From an uncultured Clostridium sp. (GTDB taxonomy: Bacteria; Bacillota; Clostridia; TANB77; CAG-508), in NCBI GenBank assembly GCA_947426875.1, contig CANEFU010000010.1:1-13355 (forward strand): a stretch of DNA of 13,355 nucleotides, read 5' to 3'. The notes beneath the pieces are model-generated. The model worked only from the letters and a program-made list of their open reading frames with translations, was not told where the DNA came from and made no database searches. Position numbers and translations under genes: made by a program. Positions 1 to 6,654 of the stretch are shown here, one piece after another (position 1 is the first letter of the stretch; each line of letters begins with the position of its first letter).

Positions 1-73
1 TGAAAGTAATAATGGTAAAGATATATTTTTTGTAGAAAATGAAGATGAAGCAATAGAAAAGTTAAGTAAATAA
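1..73 (+). CDS. 3' end of an unidentified coding sequence (partial)
   Basis: An open frame enters from the left edge (first full codon at 2) and ends at TAA 71-73. It encodes 23 residues, acidic and lysine-rich, ending in EAIEKLSK. Nothing in so short a tail identifies a family. The next gene starts 22 nt downstream in the same direction with its own ribosome binding site, so the two may be cotranscribed. The claim that it is coding rests on the open frame and its close spacing to the next gene. Confidence 0.45.
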   Translation, partial: ESNNGKDIFFVENEDEAIEKLSK

Positions 74-95
74 CAAATACGATGGGAGATATACT

Positions 96-509
96 ATGTT
101 TAAAGAAGATTTTAGTCATATTCCTACTGAATATGAAATGAAAGAATATATAAATAATAATTTATGGGAAGATTTTTGCCAATATATGAAAAATACTTAT
201 AATATAACACCTAAATTTGAATTTAGTAAATGTAATTGGGAATATGGTTGGAATATAAAATTTAAAAAAGGTAGTAAAACATTATGTACTGTATATCCAA
301 GAGAAAATTACTTTACTGTATTAGTTGTTATTGGAAAAAAGGAAAAAGAATTTTTCGAAAATATATTTTCAACTTTTAGTTATGATGTACAACAAACTTA
401 TAAAGAAACAGAAGAAGGTAATAAGCAAAAGTGGTTAATGATAGATTTAGAAGATAATGATAAAAGGTATGAAGATGTGAAGAAAATAATTGAAATTAGA
501 AACAAATAA
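96..509 (+). CDS. DUF3788-type small protein
   Basis: This 137-residue soluble protein has no signal peptide or membrane segment. It resembles the DUF3788 family: an N-terminal helix containing LWEDFCQYM (about 23-31), a central stretch WEYGWNIKFKKG then TLCTVYP (48-68), a hydrophobic strand FTVLVVIG (73-80), and a late KWLMIDL (112-118) followed by a helix ending in IIEIRNK. The family has no established biochemical role and I assign none. The start ATG at 96 is supported by GGGAGA at 84-89. A hairpin terminator at 616-649 follows, so it is transcribed separately from the glycolytic genes. The family assignment is from memory of the conserved pattern, not from a search. Confidence 0.7.
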   Translation: MFKEDFSHIPTEYEMKEYINNNLWEDFCQYMKNTYNITPKFEFSKCNWEYGWNIKFKKGSKTLCTVYPRENYFTVLVVIGKKEKEFFENIFSTFSYDVQQTYKETEEGNKQKWLMIDLEDNDKRYEDVKKIIEIRNK

Positions 510-615
510 ATTGTCAATCGTGAAGAAAATATATCAAAGTAAAGAATTTTAAGAATATAACCAACGAAACACGATAAAGGTTTACGATAAATATTTGAAT
601 ACTTTGTCAACAATC
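510..615. other. AT-rich intergenic stretch with no gene seen
   Basis: No credible open frame with a ribosome binding site lies between the DUF3788 stop and the terminator hairpin. The only repeats seen are ACGATAAA at 571-578 and again at 584-591 (13-nt period), and TTGTCAA at 511-517 and 604-610. Both are short enough to be chance in such AT-rich DNA. It could be a decayed gene end, but I cannot show this. Confidence 0.4.
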
Positions 616-649
616 CCAAAAAGAATACTTGAAAAGTATTCTTTTTTGG
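616..649 (+). terminator. Rho-independent terminator after the DUF3788 gene
   Basis: The arms 616-630 and 634-649 pair almost fully (CC-A5-GAATACTT against AAGTATTC-T6-GG) around a 3-nt loop. The T-run lies in the descending arm and the A-run in the ascending arm, the usual layout of a terminator that could also work on the opposite strand. It separates the DUF3788 gene from the pgk promoter region. Confidence 0.75.
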
Positions 650-690
650 TATAGAATGGTATTGACTTAAGAAAAAAAGATAATACTAAT
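629..690 (+). promoter_or_regulatory. Candidate sigma-A promoter(s) for the pgk cluster
   Basis: Two overlapping candidates are visible. The first is TTGAAA (629-634), 17 nt, then TAGAAT (652-657); its -35 falls in the loop of the preceding terminator. The second is TTGACT (662-667), 17 nt, then ACTAAT (685-690), with a better -35 and a weaker -10. Either would place the start 30 to 70 nt ahead of the pgk ribosome binding site. The choice cannot be made from sequence alone. Confidence 0.4.
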
Positions 691-727
691 AAAGAAAAAC
701 AACCAAATTGATAGGAGGAATTGGAAA

Positions 728-1912
728 ATGAACAAAAAAACAGTAAAAGATATTGATTTGAAAGGAAAAAAAGTATTAGTACGTTGCGATTTTAACGTAC
801 CAATGGACGAAACGCAAAATATAACAGATAATACAAGAATTGTAGCAACATTACCAACCATAAAATACTTGTTGGAAAATCATTGTGCTGTTATTTTATG
901 CTCACATTTAGGAAGACCAAAAGGAGAATTTAAGCCAGAATTTTCATTAAAACCAGTAGCAGAAGAATTAGCAAAATTGTTAGATAAAGAAGTGATTATG
1001 GCAAAAGATGTAATAGGAGAAGATGCGAAAACAAAAGCAGCAGAATTACAAAATGGACAAATCATGTTACTTGAAAACGTGAGATTCCACAAAGAAGAAA
1101 CAGATAATGATGCAGAATTTGCAAAAGAGCTAGCTTCTATGGCAGAAATTTATGTAAGTGATGCATTTGGGGCTGTGCACAGAGCACATGCTTCAACAGC
1201 AGGAGTAGCCCAATATTTACCAGCAGTAGCAGGGTTCTTAATAGAAAAAGAACTAAAATTCTTAGGAAAGGCTATATCCAATCCAGAAAGACCATTTGTA
1301 GCTATATTAGGAGGAGCAAAAGTATCTGACAAAATAGGAGTAATTGATAATTTACTAGAAAAAGTTGATACACTAATAATTGGAGGAGGAATGGCATATA
1401 CATTCTTTAAAGCACAAGGTTATGAAGTAGGAAATTCTATTTGTGAATTAGATAAATTGGACTTAGCAATAGAACTAATGAAAAAAGCAGAACAAAAAGG
1501 TGTTAAACTAATGCTTCCAGTTGATACTAAATTAGGAAAAGCAGACAATCCAGAAGGGGAAAGTAAAACCGTAAAATGTATAGAAATTCCAGAAGGATGG
1601 GAAGGTTTTGATATAGGAGAAGAAACCATACAATTATTTGAAGAAGAATTAAGAAAAGCAAAAACAGTAGTATGGAATGGACCATTAGGATTATTTGAAG
1701 TTAGCCAATATGCTGTTGGAACAAATCGTATTGCAAAAGCATTAGCAGAATCAGACTGCACAACCATAATAGGAGGAGGAGATTCAGCAGCAGCAGTAAA
1801 AAAAGCAGGACTAGAAGACAAAATGACACATATTTCAACAGGAGGAGGAGCTTCTCTAGAATTCTTAGAAGGCAAAGCATTACCAGGAATCGAATGCCTT
1901 TTAGATAAATAA
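728..1912 (+). CDS. pgk: Phosphoglycerate kinase
   Basis: Cytosolic glycolytic enzyme that transfers the acyl phosphate of 1,3-bisphosphoglycerate to ADP, giving ATP and 3-phosphoglycerate. At 394 residues it has full family length. The signature VRCDFNVP (18-25) and the substrate-binding HLGRPKG (60-66) mark the N-terminal domain. GGAKVSDKI (195-203), GGGMAYTFFKA (219-229), WNGPLGLFE (316-324), GGGDSAAAV (349-357) and STGGGASLEFL (370-380) mark the nucleotide-binding C-terminal domain. The start is supported by AGGAGG at 713-718. It opens a run with a Nudix gene, tpiA and gpmI; the usual upstream partner gapA is absent, and a terminator and promoter lie ahead instead. A GGGGACGG hairpin begins at its stop codon. 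Confidence 0.98.
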   Translation: MNKKTVKDIDLKGKKVLVRCDFNVPMDETQNITDNTRIVATLPTIKYLLENHCAVILCSHLGRPKGEFKPEFSLKPVAEELAKLLDKEVIMAKDVIGEDAKTKAAELQNGQIMLLENVRFHKEETDNDAEFAKELASMAEIYVSDAFGAVHRAHASTAGVAQYLPAVAGFLIEKELKFLGKAISNPERPFVAILGGAKVSDKIGVIDNLLEKVDTLIIGGGMAYTFFKAQGYEVGNSICELDKLDLAIELMKKAEQKGVKLMLPVDTKLGKADNPEGESKTVKCIEIPEGWEGFDIGEETIQLFEEELRKAKTVVWNGPLGLFEVSQYAVGTNRIAKALAESDCTTIIGGGDSAAAVKKAGLEDKMTHISTGGGASLEFLEGKALPGIECLLDK

Positions 1913-1944
1913 GGATTTGGGGACGGCCCCAAAATCCTCATTTG
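1912..1944 (+). repeat. GGGGACGG hairpin repeat, copy A, at the pgk stop codon
   Basis: The arms AGGATTTGGGG (1912-1922) and CCCCAAAATCCT (1927-1938) pair with one bulged base around the loop ACGG, and CATTTG follows. The repeat begins inside the TAA stop of pgk. Positions 1920-1944 (25 nt) recur exactly at 11746-11770, which makes this one copy of a dispersed element rather than an isolated structure. The T-rich tail needed for a classical terminator is missing. It may still act as an mRNA-stabilising or processing hairpin between pgk and the Nudix gene. Confidence 0.7.
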
Positions 1945-1962
1945 GAAAGAGAGAAGAAATAA

Positions 1963-2595
1963 ATGACGCAATTTAGAGAAAGAATAAAAAAAGAAGCAGA
2001 AAGAAGTTTTTATAAAGTATATACAAATGAAAAAGGTAGACCAGTATACGACACAAGTATAGTTTCTCCAGAAAAACGAAAAACATATCAACATATAAGA
2101 ACAGTTAGTTGTTTTGTAATGGATGAAAATGGTAATGTGTTAGTAGAAAGAAGAGGAAAGAGCGAAACGGAACCAGGAGAATTAGATTTGGTTTCTGGTC
2201 ATATTGATAACAATGAAACACCTACACAAGCTATGATACGAGAATATGTAGAAGAATTGCATAATGGGAGCGAAGAAGAACAAAAAAGAGCAAGAAATGA
2301 AGCTATTCAAAATTTGAAGAAGTTATCAGAGTTAGATTTAACATTTATAAATCCAGAAGGAAAACAAGATAAATATTTTATTCAATTTTATGTTTTACAA
2401 ACAAAATTAAAAACAGAAACGATAAAGGTAGAAGAAGTAGAAAAGATAGAGAAAATCCCATTAGAAAAGGTATTTGAATGGATAAGACAGGGGAAAATCA
2501 ACCTTCAATATGACAAAAGATTTGAAAAGATATTTCAAGAAGTAAGAGAATATGCACAAGGAAAAAATAAGGAAATACAAAAAGAAATAGCATAA
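1963..2595 (+). CDS. Nudix hydrolase inside the glycolytic cluster
   Basis: A 210-residue cytosolic protein with a complete Nudix box at 79-101: G79, E85, then REYVEE (93-98), which supplies the metal-binding glutamates that cleave nucleoside diphosphate-X bonds. The fold begins near residue 45, where a strand runs VSCFVMDENGNVLVERR (48-64). A 44-residue N-terminal helix rich in charge precedes it, and a charged helical region follows about residue 140. The substrate cannot be read from the sequence. The start has only a weak purine-rich site (GGAAAGAG, 1944-1951) just behind the hairpin repeat, so its translation may be low or coupled. It sits 50 nt after pgk and 44 nt before tpiA, so cotranscription is likely. 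Confidence 0.88.
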   Translation: MTQFRERIKKEAERSFYKVYTNEKGRPVYDTSIVSPEKRKTYQHIRTVSCFVMDENGNVLVERRGKSETEPGELDLVSGHIDNNETPTQAMIREYVEELHNGSEEEQKRARNEAIQNLKKLSELDLTFINPEGKQDKYFIQFYVLQTKLKTETIKVEEVEKIEKIPLEKVFEWIRQGKINLQYDKRFEKIFQEVREYAQGKNKEIQKEIA

Positions 2596-2639
2596 AGGAA
2601 TAGATATCTTCAAAATATAAGTTAGAAAGGAAATGAGAT

Positions 2640-3392
2640 ATGAGAAAAAAGGTAATAGCAGGAAACTGGAAAATGAATATGCTTCCAAATGAAGCAATAA
2701 ATTTTATAGAGGAGCTAGCATCAGCCGTTAAAGACACAGAAAATGAAGTAGTATTATGTGTGCCATATACGGATTTATTCTATGCATTATTAACCGCACA
2801 AAATACCAACATAAAAATAGGAGCACAAAATATGCATTTTGAAGAAAGTGGAGCTTATACAGGAGAAATATCAGGAAAAATGCTAAAATCGATTAATGTA
2901 GAATATGTTATTATAGGACATTCAGAAAGAAGACAATATTTTAATGAAACAGATGAAACTGTGAATCAAAAAGTAAAAGCAGCTTTCCAGAATGAGTTAA
3001 AACCAATTGTGTGTGTAGGAGAAACTTTAGAACAAAGAGAAACAGGAAGAACAGAAGAAGTTATTACCAAACAAACGGAATTAGCATTAGAAGGATTAAC
3101 AGAAAGCCAAGTAGAAAATACAATTATAGCATATGAACCAATATGGGCAATCGGAACCGGAAAAACAGCAACAAAAGAAGATGCCAATAACAGTATCAAA
3201 GCAATTCGAAACAAAATTGCTGAAATCTATGGACAAACAGTAGCAGATAGAGTTATAATACAATATGGTGGAAGTGTAAAAAGCACAAATGCCAAAGAAT
3301 TATTTGAAATGTCTGATATAGATGGAGGCTTAGTGGGAGGAGCAAGTCTTAAAGCAGACGAATTCAGTAAAATCGTACAATTTAATAAATAA
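2640..3392 (+). CDS. tpiA: Triosephosphate isomerase
   Basis: Interconverts dihydroxyacetone phosphate and glyceraldehyde 3-phosphate in the cytosol. The 250-residue length is normal for this TIM barrel. Catalytic residues are all present: K11 in GNWKMN (8-13), H94 in IIGHSERR (91-98) and E166 in AYEPIWAIGTG (164-174), whose end forms the flexible loop 6. The phosphate-binding YGGSV and GGLVGGASL segments lie near the C-terminus. A purine-rich site (AGAAAGGAAA, around 2624-2633) precedes the ATG. It follows the Nudix gene by 44 nt and is separated from gpmI by a perfect 40-bp inverted repeat that starts 8 nt after its stop. Confidence 0.98.
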   Translation: MRKKVIAGNWKMNMLPNEAINFIEELASAVKDTENEVVLCVPYTDLFYALLTAQNTNIKIGAQNMHFEESGAYTGEISGKMLKSINVEYVIIGHSERRQYFNETDETVNQKVKAAFQNELKPIVCVGETLEQRETGRTEEVITKQTELALEGLTESQVENTIIAYEPIWAIGTGKTATKEDANNSIKAIRNKIAEIYGQTVADRVIIQYGGSVKSTNAKELFEMSDIDGGLVGGASLKADEFSKIVQFNK

Positions 3393-3400
3393 AAAAGAGG

Positions 3401-3492
3401 TTGCCAATGTTGCCAATCATTCCGGGTTTATTTGGCAACTATAGAAATAAAAAGTTGCCAAATAAACCCGGAATGATTGGCAACATTGGCAA
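3401..3492. repeat. Perfect 40-bp inverted repeat between tpiA and gpmI
   Basis: The arms 3401-3440 and 3453-3492 are exact reverse complements over all 40 positions, with a 12-nt A-rich loop (3441-3452). Within the arms the short word TTGCCAA/TTGGCAA recurs several times, and two more copies follow at 3491-3499 before a T5 run (3500-3504). In RNA it would form a very stable hairpin, which could attenuate transcription into gpmI or protect the tpiA 3' end. No terminal repeats or transposase accompany it. Its sequence is unrelated to the GGGGACGG family elsewhere in the window, although its placement just after a stop codon is the same. Confidence 0.85.
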
Positions 3493-3526
3493 TTGGCAAT
3501 TTTTGAAAAGAGAAGGATGGTAGAGT

Positions 3527-5068
3527 ATGAAAGACAAACTAACAATGTTAATGATATTAGATGGATTTGGTGATAACGCTAATAAAGATGGAAATGCGAT
3601 ACAATTAGCGAATACACCTAATATAGATAAAATAATGAAAAAATATTCTCATACGGAAATTCATACAAGTGGTTTAGCAGTAGGATTACCAGAAGGACAG
3701 ATGGGAAATTCAGAAGTAGGACATACCAATATAGGAGCAGGAAGGATTGTATACCAAGAATTAACTAGAATTACAAAATCAATCGAAGATGGAGAGTTTT
3801 TTTCTAATCCAGAATTTATTGCAGCGATTGAGAATTGTAAAAAATACAATTCTAAATTACACATTTTAGGATTAGTATCAGATGGTGGAGTTCATAGCCA
3901 CAATCGTCACTTGTATGGTTTATTAGAAATGGCAAAAAGAAGAGATTTTGAAGATGTATATGTGCACTGCTTCTTAGATGGAAGAGATACACCACCAGCA
4001 TCAGCAGAAGGATATATCATAAAGTTACAAGAAAAAATGGAAGAAAAACAAATTGGAAAAATTGCTAGTATATCAGGAAGATTCTATGCCATGGACAGAG
4101 ATAAAAGATGGGAAAGAGTTAAAAAATGCTATGATGTATTAGTAAAAGGAGAAGGAAACAAAGCTGGAAATACAGTAAAAGCAATTGAAGATTCTTATCA
4201 AAAAGAAGTATTTGATGAATTTGTAGAGCCAACTGCAATTTGTAATGGAGAAGAACCAATGGCAACAATTGGAAAACATGATTCTGTTATTTTCTTTAAC
4301 TTTAGACCAGACAGAGCAAGAGAAATTACAAGAGCACTAGTAGACCCAGAATTCGATGGATTTGAAACCAAAAAAGACTTAGATTTATATTATGTATGTT
4401 TTACGAATTATGATGAAACTTTACCAAATGTCCACATAGCATTCAAAAAAGAAGCATTACAAAATACATTTGGAGAATATGTAAGTAAAAAAGGATATAC
4501 ACAACTACGTATTGCAGAAACAGAAAAATATGCTCATGTAACATTCTTCTTTAATGGAGGAGAAGAAAAACAATATGAAGGAGAAGACAGAATATTAGTA
4601 CCGTCTCCAAAAGTAGAAACTTATGACCAAAAGCCGGAAATGAGTGCTTATGAGGTCACGGATAAAGTATTAGAAGCGATTGAAAACGATAAATATGATT
4701 GTATTATATTAAATTATGCTAATTGTGATATGGTAGGACATACAGGAAGTGTAGAAGCAGCTATCAAAGCAGTAGAAGCTGTTGATGAATGTGTAGGAAA
4801 AGTAGTAGAATTAGTAGAGAAAAAACAAGGTAATTTATTAATTACAGCAGACCATGGAAATGCTGAGCAAATGATTGATTACACTACAGGAGAGCCACAT
4901 ACGGCACATACTACAAATCCAGTACCATTAATTTTAGTAAGTGCTAACAAAAATATAAAATTAAAAGCGGGAGGAAAATTAGCAGATTTAGCACCAACTA
5001 TGTTAGATTTAATGAAGCTTGAGAAACCAGAAGAAATGATGGGAGATAGTTTATTAGATAAGGAATAA
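3527..5068 (+). CDS. gpmI: 2,3-bisphosphoglycerate-independent phosphoglycerate mutase
   Basis: Converts 3-phosphoglycerate to 2-phosphoglycerate through a phosphoserine enzyme, using two divalent metals, usually Mn. It is 513 residues, the normal length. The alkaline-phosphatase-like core shows D12 in LDGFG, the phosphorylated S62 in GQMGNSEVGH (57-66), D401 and H405 in DMVGHT, D442 and H443 in ADHGNAEQM (441-449), and H458/H461 in HTAHT. The inserted transferase domain carries GGVHSH (120-125), DGRDTPP (151-157), GRFYAMDRDKRW (184-195) and FRPDRARE (259-266). The start is set by AGAAGGA at 3511-3517. The YezG-like gene begins 7 nt downstream, so the two are almost certainly cotranscribed. 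An eno gene does not follow. Confidence 0.98.
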   Translation: MKDKLTMLMILDGFGDNANKDGNAIQLANTPNIDKIMKKYSHTEIHTSGLAVGLPEGQMGNSEVGHTNIGAGRIVYQELTRITKSIEDGEFFSNPEFIAAIENCKKYNSKLHILGLVSDGGVHSHNRHLYGLLEMAKRRDFEDVYVHCFLDGRDTPPASAEGYIIKLQEKMEEKQIGKIASISGRFYAMDRDKRWERVKKCYDVLVKGEGNKAGNTVKAIEDSYQKEVFDEFVEPTAICNGEEPMATIGKHDSVIFFNFRPDRAREITRALVDPEFDGFETKKDLDLYYVCFTNYDETLPNVHIAFKKEALQNTFGEYVSKKGYTQLRIAETEKYAHVTFFFNGGEEKQYEGEDRILVPSPKVETYDQKPEMSAYEVTDKVLEAIENDKYDCIILNYANCDMVGHTGSVEAAIKAVEAVDECVGKVVELVEKKQGNLLITADHGNAEQMIDYTTGEPHTAHTTNPVPLILVSANKNIKLKAGGKLADLAPTMLDLMKLEKPEEMMGDSLLDKE

Positions 5069-5075
5069 AAGGGAT

Positions 5076-5774
5076 ATGTTAAACCATACGAAGAAAATAA
5101 AAGAAATATATGAAGATATACAAAGAAAACTATTTTATATGATACCAGAAAAATGGGAAAAACTATATCTATATAGTTCTGTTTTTGACGAGCCAGACAA
5201 AGAAGGAAAAACAGGCGAGCTATTCTTTTATTATATTCCCAAAGGAATCTTTAAAAAGAAACCAGTTAATGTATATGAGATACCAGCGAAATTTAATTTA
5301 GACGAAAATCAATATTTAAGATTGGTCCAAATGTTATATAGTAAAATAAAAGAGCTGAGAAAAGAATTTCAAAAATCAGAAAGAAAAGAAATTTGGACGA
5401 ATCTAACATTATCCATTCAAAGTCTGAAATTTAAAGTAGAATATGATTATACAGACTTGACACTTAGTGACTTTTCAAGCTATGAAAGACATGTTATATG
5501 GCGATATGAAAACTTGGGAATTGGAGAAGAGCAAGTAAGTAAAGAAGATAAGGAAATTTTAAAACGCTATTTATTAGGAGCCAAGACTTTAGCAAGAAAA
5601 GAGCATTATGATTCTGGTATTTATATCCAGGATATAGAAAATGTAATTGCCTATAGTACTGAAAATTATGCGAACACACGAGAAGTGGAAGAGGTTGTAG
5701 AAACAACAGAAAAGAAACGCAAAAATCAGCTTTTATTATCAAAAGAAGAAATTGAAAAAATGAAGAATAATTAA
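5076..5774 (+). CDS. YezG-like (DUF600) protein, possible orphan immunity protein
   Basis: The N-terminal 150 residues match the YezG/DUF600 pattern: an opening helix, MIPEKWEKLYLY (22-33), FFYYIPKG (50-57), an EIWTNLTLSI strand (105-114), FKVEYDYTDL (119-128) and IWRYENLGI (141-149). In Bacillus subtilis, YezG is the immunity partner of the LXG nuclease toxin YeeF. Here no LXG or nuclease toxin gene is adjacent; the neighbour is gpmI, 7 nt upstream. At 232 residues the protein is longer than typical YezG (roughly 150), with a charged helical tail from about 155 that ends in a lysine/glutamate-rich segment. It may be an orphan immunity protein or a housekeeping relative. The family call is from pattern memory. 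AAAGGG at 5067-5072 is the likely ribosome binding site. Confidence 0.68.
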   Translation: MLNHTKKIKEIYEDIQRKLFYMIPEKWEKLYLYSSVFDEPDKEGKTGELFFYYIPKGIFKKKPVNVYEIPAKFNLDENQYLRLVQMLYSKIKELRKEFQKSERKEIWTNLTLSIQSLKFKVEYDYTDLTLSDFSSYERHVIWRYENLGIGEEQVSKEDKEILKRYLLGAKTLARKEHYDSGIYIQDIENVIAYSTENYANTREVEEVVETTEKKRKNQLLLSKEEIEKMKNN

Positions 5775-5783
5775 GTTATTAAT

Positions 5784-5826
5784 TTTATATATGTATTTTT
5801 GGAATAACCAATAAAACATATATAAA
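5784..5826. promoter_or_regulatory. AT-rich palindrome overlapping a candidate promoter
   Basis: The arms TTTATATATGT (5784-5794) and ACATATATAAA (5816-5826) are perfect 11-bp complements. The space between them holds a further short TTGG/CCAA pairing (5799-5802 with 5808-5811). A weak -35/-10 pair, TTGGAA (5799-5804) and TATAAA (5821-5826) with a 16-nt spacer, lies within it. It is about 40 nt before the scaffold gene start, so it could be an operator for that unit. In such AT-rich DNA an 11-bp AT palindrome can also arise by chance, and no T-tail supports a terminator. Confidence 0.35.
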
Positions 5827-5864
5827 TCATAAAATAAAATGGAGAAATGAAAGGAGCAATTAAA

Positions 5865-6557
5865 ATGATTTATTCAAAAGAATTAGAAGAAATGTGCTGT
5901 GTAGCAAAAGGAGTAAACCATGGACCAGCACCAATTCCAGAAGAAGGAAAATGGGTAAAAGCAAAAGAAATCAAAGATATTTCAGGACTAACACATGGTA
6001 TTGGATGGTGTGCACCACAACAAGGAGCATGTAAATTAACTTTAAACGTAAAAGAAGGAATCATCCAAGAAGCATTAATTGAAACAATTGGATGTTCAGG
6101 AATGACACACTCAGCTGCTATGGCAGGAGAAATATTAACAGGAAAAACATTATTAGAAGCATTAAACACAGACTTAGTATGTGATGCTATCAATACAGCA
6201 ATGAGAGAATTATTTTTACAAATCGTATATGGTAGAACACAAACAGCATTCTCAGAGGGAGGACTTCCAGTAGGAGCAGGATTAGAAGACTTAGGAAAAG
6301 GACATACATCACAAGTAGGAACTATTTATTCAAGCTCATTAAAAGGACCAAGATACTTAAACCTAACAGAAGGATACATAGTAGAATTAGGATTAGATAA
6401 AGACGACCAAATCATCGGTTACAAATATGTTCATTTAGGAAAAATGATGCAAAACATTAAAAAAGGAATTGAACCAATGGAAGCAATTGAAAAAGCATCA
6501 GGAACCTATGGAAGATTTGACGAAGCTGTTAAGAAGATTGACCCAAGAGAACAATAA
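5865..6557 (+). CDS. IscU/NifU-like iron-sulfur cluster scaffold protein
   Basis: Predicted cytosolic scaffold on which iron-sulfur clusters may be assembled or carried. Three cysteines sit in contexts like those of IscU: C56 in GACKLTLNV, C77 in IGCSGMTHSAAMAGE and C106 in DLVCDAI. A CC pair (11-12) and C49 are extra. The protein is 230 residues, longer than IscU, with a C-terminal domain (about 125-230) containing GLEDLGKGH and KYVHLGKMMQNIKKG. The ATG at 5865 is preferred over the in-frame one at 5847 because AAGGAG (5851-5856) lies 8 nt ahead of it. It pairs with the GGGtGRT gene 97 nt downstream. No cysteine desulfurase or other suf/isc gene is in the window, so this is probably a dedicated scaffold rather than the general machinery. 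Confidence 0.85.
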   Translation: MIYSKELEEMCCVAKGVNHGPAPIPEEGKWVKAKEIKDISGLTHGIGWCAPQQGACKLTLNVKEGIIQEALIETIGCSGMTHSAAMAGEILTGKTLLEALNTDLVCDAINTAMRELFLQIVYGRTQTAFSEGGLPVGAGLEDLGKGHTSQVGTIYSSSLKGPRYLNLTEGYIVELGLDKDDQIIGYKYVHLGKMMQNIKKGIEPMEAIEKASGTYGRFDEAVKKIDPREQ

Positions 6558-6608
6558 TGTCTCATTGGGGACGTTTCTCTTTGCACCTTTTTGTGCAATT
6601 AGGGACAC
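6558..6608 (+). repeat. GGGGACG-type hairpin repeat, copy C, after the scaffold gene
   Basis: Directly after the scaffold stop codon lies ATTGGGGACG (6564-6573), then a hairpin TTGCAC/GTGCAA (6581-6586 with 6593-6598, 6-nt loop), then AGGGACACA (6601-6609). The outer TGTCTC (6558-6563) can pair with GGGACA (6602-6607) using one G-U pair. The GGGGAC core resembles copies A and B elsewhere in the window but the flanks differ, so it is a diverged or separate subfamily. It lies inside the scaffold/GGGtGRT operon and may uncouple expression of the two genes. Confidence 0.5.
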
Positions 6609-6654
6609 ATCTTTAAAGATAAAAAAATATAAGTAAAAATAAGGAGGAATAAAA

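Noticed and set aside
571..591. ACGATAAA direct repeat considered as an operator or DnaA-box cluster
   Set aside because: Two 8-nt copies in AT-rich DNA are within chance expectation and do not match the DnaA box.
1420..2094. Minus-strand open frame of 224 codons opposite pgk and the Nudix start
   Set aside because: It lies fully opposite two clear genes, has no ribosome binding site, and its composition is that of an antisense shadow.
3401..3499. TTGCCAA repeats considered as a CRISPR array
   Set aside because: The units are 7 nt, irregularly spaced and arranged as an inverted repeat, with no spacers of constant length and no cas genes.
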